Shown: one piece after another, positions 5,426 to 7,415 of the stretch | Position numbering within the stretch: the stretch's first letter is position 1 | Layout of the letters: every line of letters starts with the position of its first letter | NCBI GenBank assembly: GCA_964371695.1 | Contig: CAYJOG010000047.1 | Coordinates: forward strand, 2,867-10,281 | DNA: 7,415 nt | DNA from: CAYJOG01 sp964371695 [NCBI: uncultured bacterium] | GTDB taxonomy: Bacteria; CAYJOG01 | Direction: 5' to 3' | Translations under genes and position numbers: made by a program | The notes under the pieces: generated by a model | The model's database searches: none | Told to the model about the DNA's origin: nothing | What the model saw: only the letters and a program-made list of their open reading frames with translations

Positions 5426-7415
5426 TTATCTGGGGAACGCCTCTTTCACGCCGCCGTCCACGGGAATCACCGCGCCGGTGGTGGCGGCGGCTTTGGAAGA
5501 AGCCAGAAACACCACCGCCTCGGCCACGTCCTGGGGGCTGACCTTGCGTTTGAGCAGGTTGCGCTGACGATAAAAATCTTCCAGTTCCTTTTCGGGAATC
5601 TTGTAGCTCTGGGCGCGGTTTTTGCGCAGGTCGTCGCTCCACAGGCCGCTGCCGGTGAACACCCCATCGGGGCTGACGATGTTCACCCGCACGCCTTCTT
5701 CGGCGGCTTCCACCGCCAGCACGCGGGCCAGTTGGGTAAGCGCCGCCTTGCTGGCGCTGTAGGCCCCAAAATCCTTGCCGGGGCCGTAGACGTTTTTGCT
5801 GCCGATGAACACCAGCCATCCCCCCCGGCCCTGTTTCGAGAGCACCTTCAGGGTTTCGCGGGCCAACACAAAATGGCCCGTGGCGTTGGTGCGCATCACG
5901 GTTTCCCAGTCTTCAAGCGAGGTGTCCTTGAGCGGCGCGCACCGGGCGATGCCCGCGTTGAACACCACACCGTCCAGCCCCCCAAACCGCAGCACCGTTT
6001 CTTCCACCACCCGCAGCACGTCCTTTTCCTTTGTCAGGTCCGCCCCCAGGCAGATGGCCCGTTCCTCACCGGCGGCGTCGTTCAGTTCACGGGCCAGTTG
6101 GCACACGTCCCGACCATTCAAATCCACCAGCGCCAGGTGCGCCCCCTGGGCAAAAAACGCCTGGGAAACCGCCTTGCCAATGGCCCCTGCCGCGCCCCCC
6201 ACCAGCACCACCTGCCGGGAAAAGGGTTTCTCCTGCGGGGCCAGCGTGAGTTTGAAATTTTCCATGGGCCAGTATTCAAAATCGCCCATGTCGCGGGGTG
6301 AAATGCTCTTGAAGCCCCCCAGTCCGGCGCTTTGTGTCATCACGTTCAACCAGCGCAGGGCAATGTCCCGCGTCATGCCCGCAGTTTTTTTGTTTTTGCC
6401 CACACCCACCAACCCCAGGCCGGGCAGAAAAAGCACCCTGGGAACCGGGGGGAACAACACACTGCCCCTGGGGGCATGGCCTTTGGTATAGGCCCCATAA
6501 CGTTTGGCCCAGTCGGCCAAGGCTTTCTGAAAAACAGCCTCAAGGTCTTCGGCGCGGATTTTCTGCACATCCACCACCAGCGGCCAAGGGCGGGTGTGCA
6601 GCAGATGATCGGGCGTGGCCGGGCCGCCGGCGGCCAGCTTGGCCAGGTCTGGCCGGTTCAGCCGCGCCAGTGTGGCGGGGCTCTCATCCAGGCTCAGCAC
6701 ACCCGCTTCAGGGCCCAGCAGGCCACGGAGCAGGGGCAGCACCTCCAGCGCCTTTTGACGGTGTTCGGTGACAGACACCGCCGATTGTCGGGCGGTTTTT
6801 GGGCTTTTGGCATGTCGGCGCAGATAACGTTCGGCTTTGTCCACCAGTGAAATGGTGCGCTCATAGGCTTCGCGGGCGGTGCCCGCCCAGGTGATGAGGC
6901 CGTGGTGATCCAGCACCAGGGCGGTGGCCGCAGGGTGCCGGGCCAGGGCCTGGGCGGCCTTCAGTGAGAGGTCAAAACCGGGGCGCACATAGGGCACGAT
7001 GGGCATGTCCCGGCCCAGGGCGGCGGCCACGTGTTTTGGCCCGTCTGGTGTGTTGGTGAGCGCCACGATGGCGTCGCTGTGTACGTGATAAACGTGTTTT
7101 GCCGGAATAAAGGCGTGCAACAGGGTTTCGATGCTGGGCCGGGGGCCGCCGGGGTGCAACATGCAGTGGCCCAGATAAGCCACCATGTCCTCGTCGCTCA
7201 GTTTTTTGTGGGTTTTAAGGGCCAGCAGGGGTTCCAGATCGAGCGCGGCAATGTTTTTGGCCGTCAGCGTGCGCATGTCGCTGCCGCTGGCCTTGATGTA
7301 AAGGGCGGTGAGTTCGCGGCCACGGAAATCACGGGCGGGGGCCTTCACGCTGCTGTTGCCGCCGCCCCACACCACCAGTTCGGGTTCCAGGCCAATCAGG
7401 CGCGAGGCATAAACC
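5426..7415 (-). CDS. Class II aldolase / short-chain dehydrogenase fusion, 5' end cut by window edge
   Basis: The visible 662 residues match the bifunctional aldolase/SDR family that includes rhamnulose-1-phosphate aldolase/alcohol dehydrogenase (RhaEW/YuxG of Bacillus). Numbering from V at 7375: the aldolase part runs from GGGNSSVK (4-11) through SIET with likely catalytic E83, zinc-type ligands in HVH (97-99) and DHHG (156-159), to about 300. A family-typical connector (PGLGLVGVGKNKK, then EYWPMENFKL) leads to the dehydrogenase: Rossmann GGAAGAIG (393-400), D418 favouring NAD, NAG (473-475), N497, S526, YSASK (Y539, K543) and a VDGG end. It probably cleaves a 1-phosphoketose to dihydroxyacetone phosphate and an aldehyde, which the SDR half then oxidises or reduces. 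The substrate is not known. The GTG at 7375 is not the real start: the frame stays open to the edge and reads YASRLIGLEPELV, which is family sequence. No sugar-pathway partners are in view. It is convergent with the lipoprotein gene. Confidence 0.93.
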   Translation of the reverse strand, partial: VYASRLIGLEPELVVWGGGNSSVKAPARDFRGRELTALYIKASGSDMRTLTAKNIAALDLEPLLALKTHKKLSDEDMVAYLGHCMLHPGGPRPSIETLLHAFIPAKHVYHVHSDAIVALTNTPDGPKHVAAALGRDMPIVPYVRPGFDLSLKAAQALARHPAATALVLDHHGLITWAGTAREAYERTISLVDKAERYLRRHAKSPKTARQSAVSVTEHRQKALEVLPLLRGLLGPEAGVLSLDESPATLARLNRPDLAKLAAGGPATPDHLLHTRPWPLVVDVQKIRAEDLEAVFQKALADWAKRYGAYTKGHAPRGSVLFPPVPRVLFLPGLGLVGVGKNKKTAGMTRDIALRWLNVMTQSAGLGGFKSISPRDMGDFEYWPMENFKLTLAPQEKPFSRQVVLVGGAAGAIGKAVSQAFFAQGAHLALVDLNGRDVCQLARELNDAAGEERAICLGADLTKEKDVLRVVEETVLRFGGLDGVVFNAGIARCAPLKDTSLEDWETVMRTNATGHFVLARETLKVLSKQGRGGWLVFIGSKNVYGPGKDFGAYSASKAALTQLARVLAVEAAEEGVRVNIVSPDGVFTGSGLWSDDLRKNRAQSYKIPEKELEDFYRQRNLLKRKVSPQDVAEAVVFLASSKAAATTGAVIPVDGGVKEAFPR

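Noticed and set aside
5220-5819. Minus-strand 199-codon frame across the REP-like region and the end of the aldolase fusion
   Set aside because: It is a shadow frame of the dehydrogenase domain extended through repeat DNA; its Arg/Gly/Gln-rich translation has no motif.
7373-7375. GTG at 7375 as the true start of the aldolase fusion
   Set aside because: The frame is open to the window edge and the upstream residues (YASRLIGLEPELV) continue the family sequence, so the gene is truncated by the window.

Overview
The window comes from a moderately GC-rich diderm (Gram-negative) bacterium, most likely a proteobacterium or close relative. The reasons are a type IV pilus retraction-type ATPase, a lipoprotein with a classical lipobox followed by a CGGGGS stretch, and an intergenic pair of REP-like hairpins. 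No rRNA or tRNA is present and the genus cannot be named. Five protein genes fill almost the whole window, and no gene-free stretch exceeds about 170 bases.

Left and centre (81-4184, minus strand): transcription runs right to left through three closely packed genes. They are a threonine synthase (2703-4184), a second and clearly different threonine-synthase-family enzyme (1198-2697) whose Shine-Dalgarno overlaps the stop codon of the first, and a PilT/PilU-family ATPase (81-1160) 37 bases further on. The two PLP enzymes belong to different branches of the ThrC family. One keeps the EPASAA-type loop. The other resembles the cyanobacterial-type branch but carries a QFVGG loop and an extra segment of about 40 residues. 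A good sigma70-like promoter lies ahead of the first gene, with a perfect 14-base palindrome at its predicted start site. A perfect TATAAT sits 8 bases before the GTG start of the pilus gene.

Middle (4185-5256): a divergent intergenic region leads into a 300-residue secreted lipoprotein on the plus strand. It is built of Thr/Ser/Asn/Gly-rich beta-type repeats and has no recognised function.

Right (5257-7415): a 169-base convergent intergenic region holds two inverted copies of a REP-like repeat. After it comes a minus-strand class II aldolase / short-chain dehydrogenase fusion whose N-terminus runs off the right edge.

The threonine-synthase pair probably forms a translationally coupled unit. 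The pilus ATPase may share that transcript or have its own (possibly leaderless) promoter. The lipoprotein and the aldolase fusion look like separate transcription units. No complete novel defence or mobile system is visible; the most unusual features are the paired divergent ThrC enzymes, the repeat lipoprotein and the promoter/operator-like palindromes.
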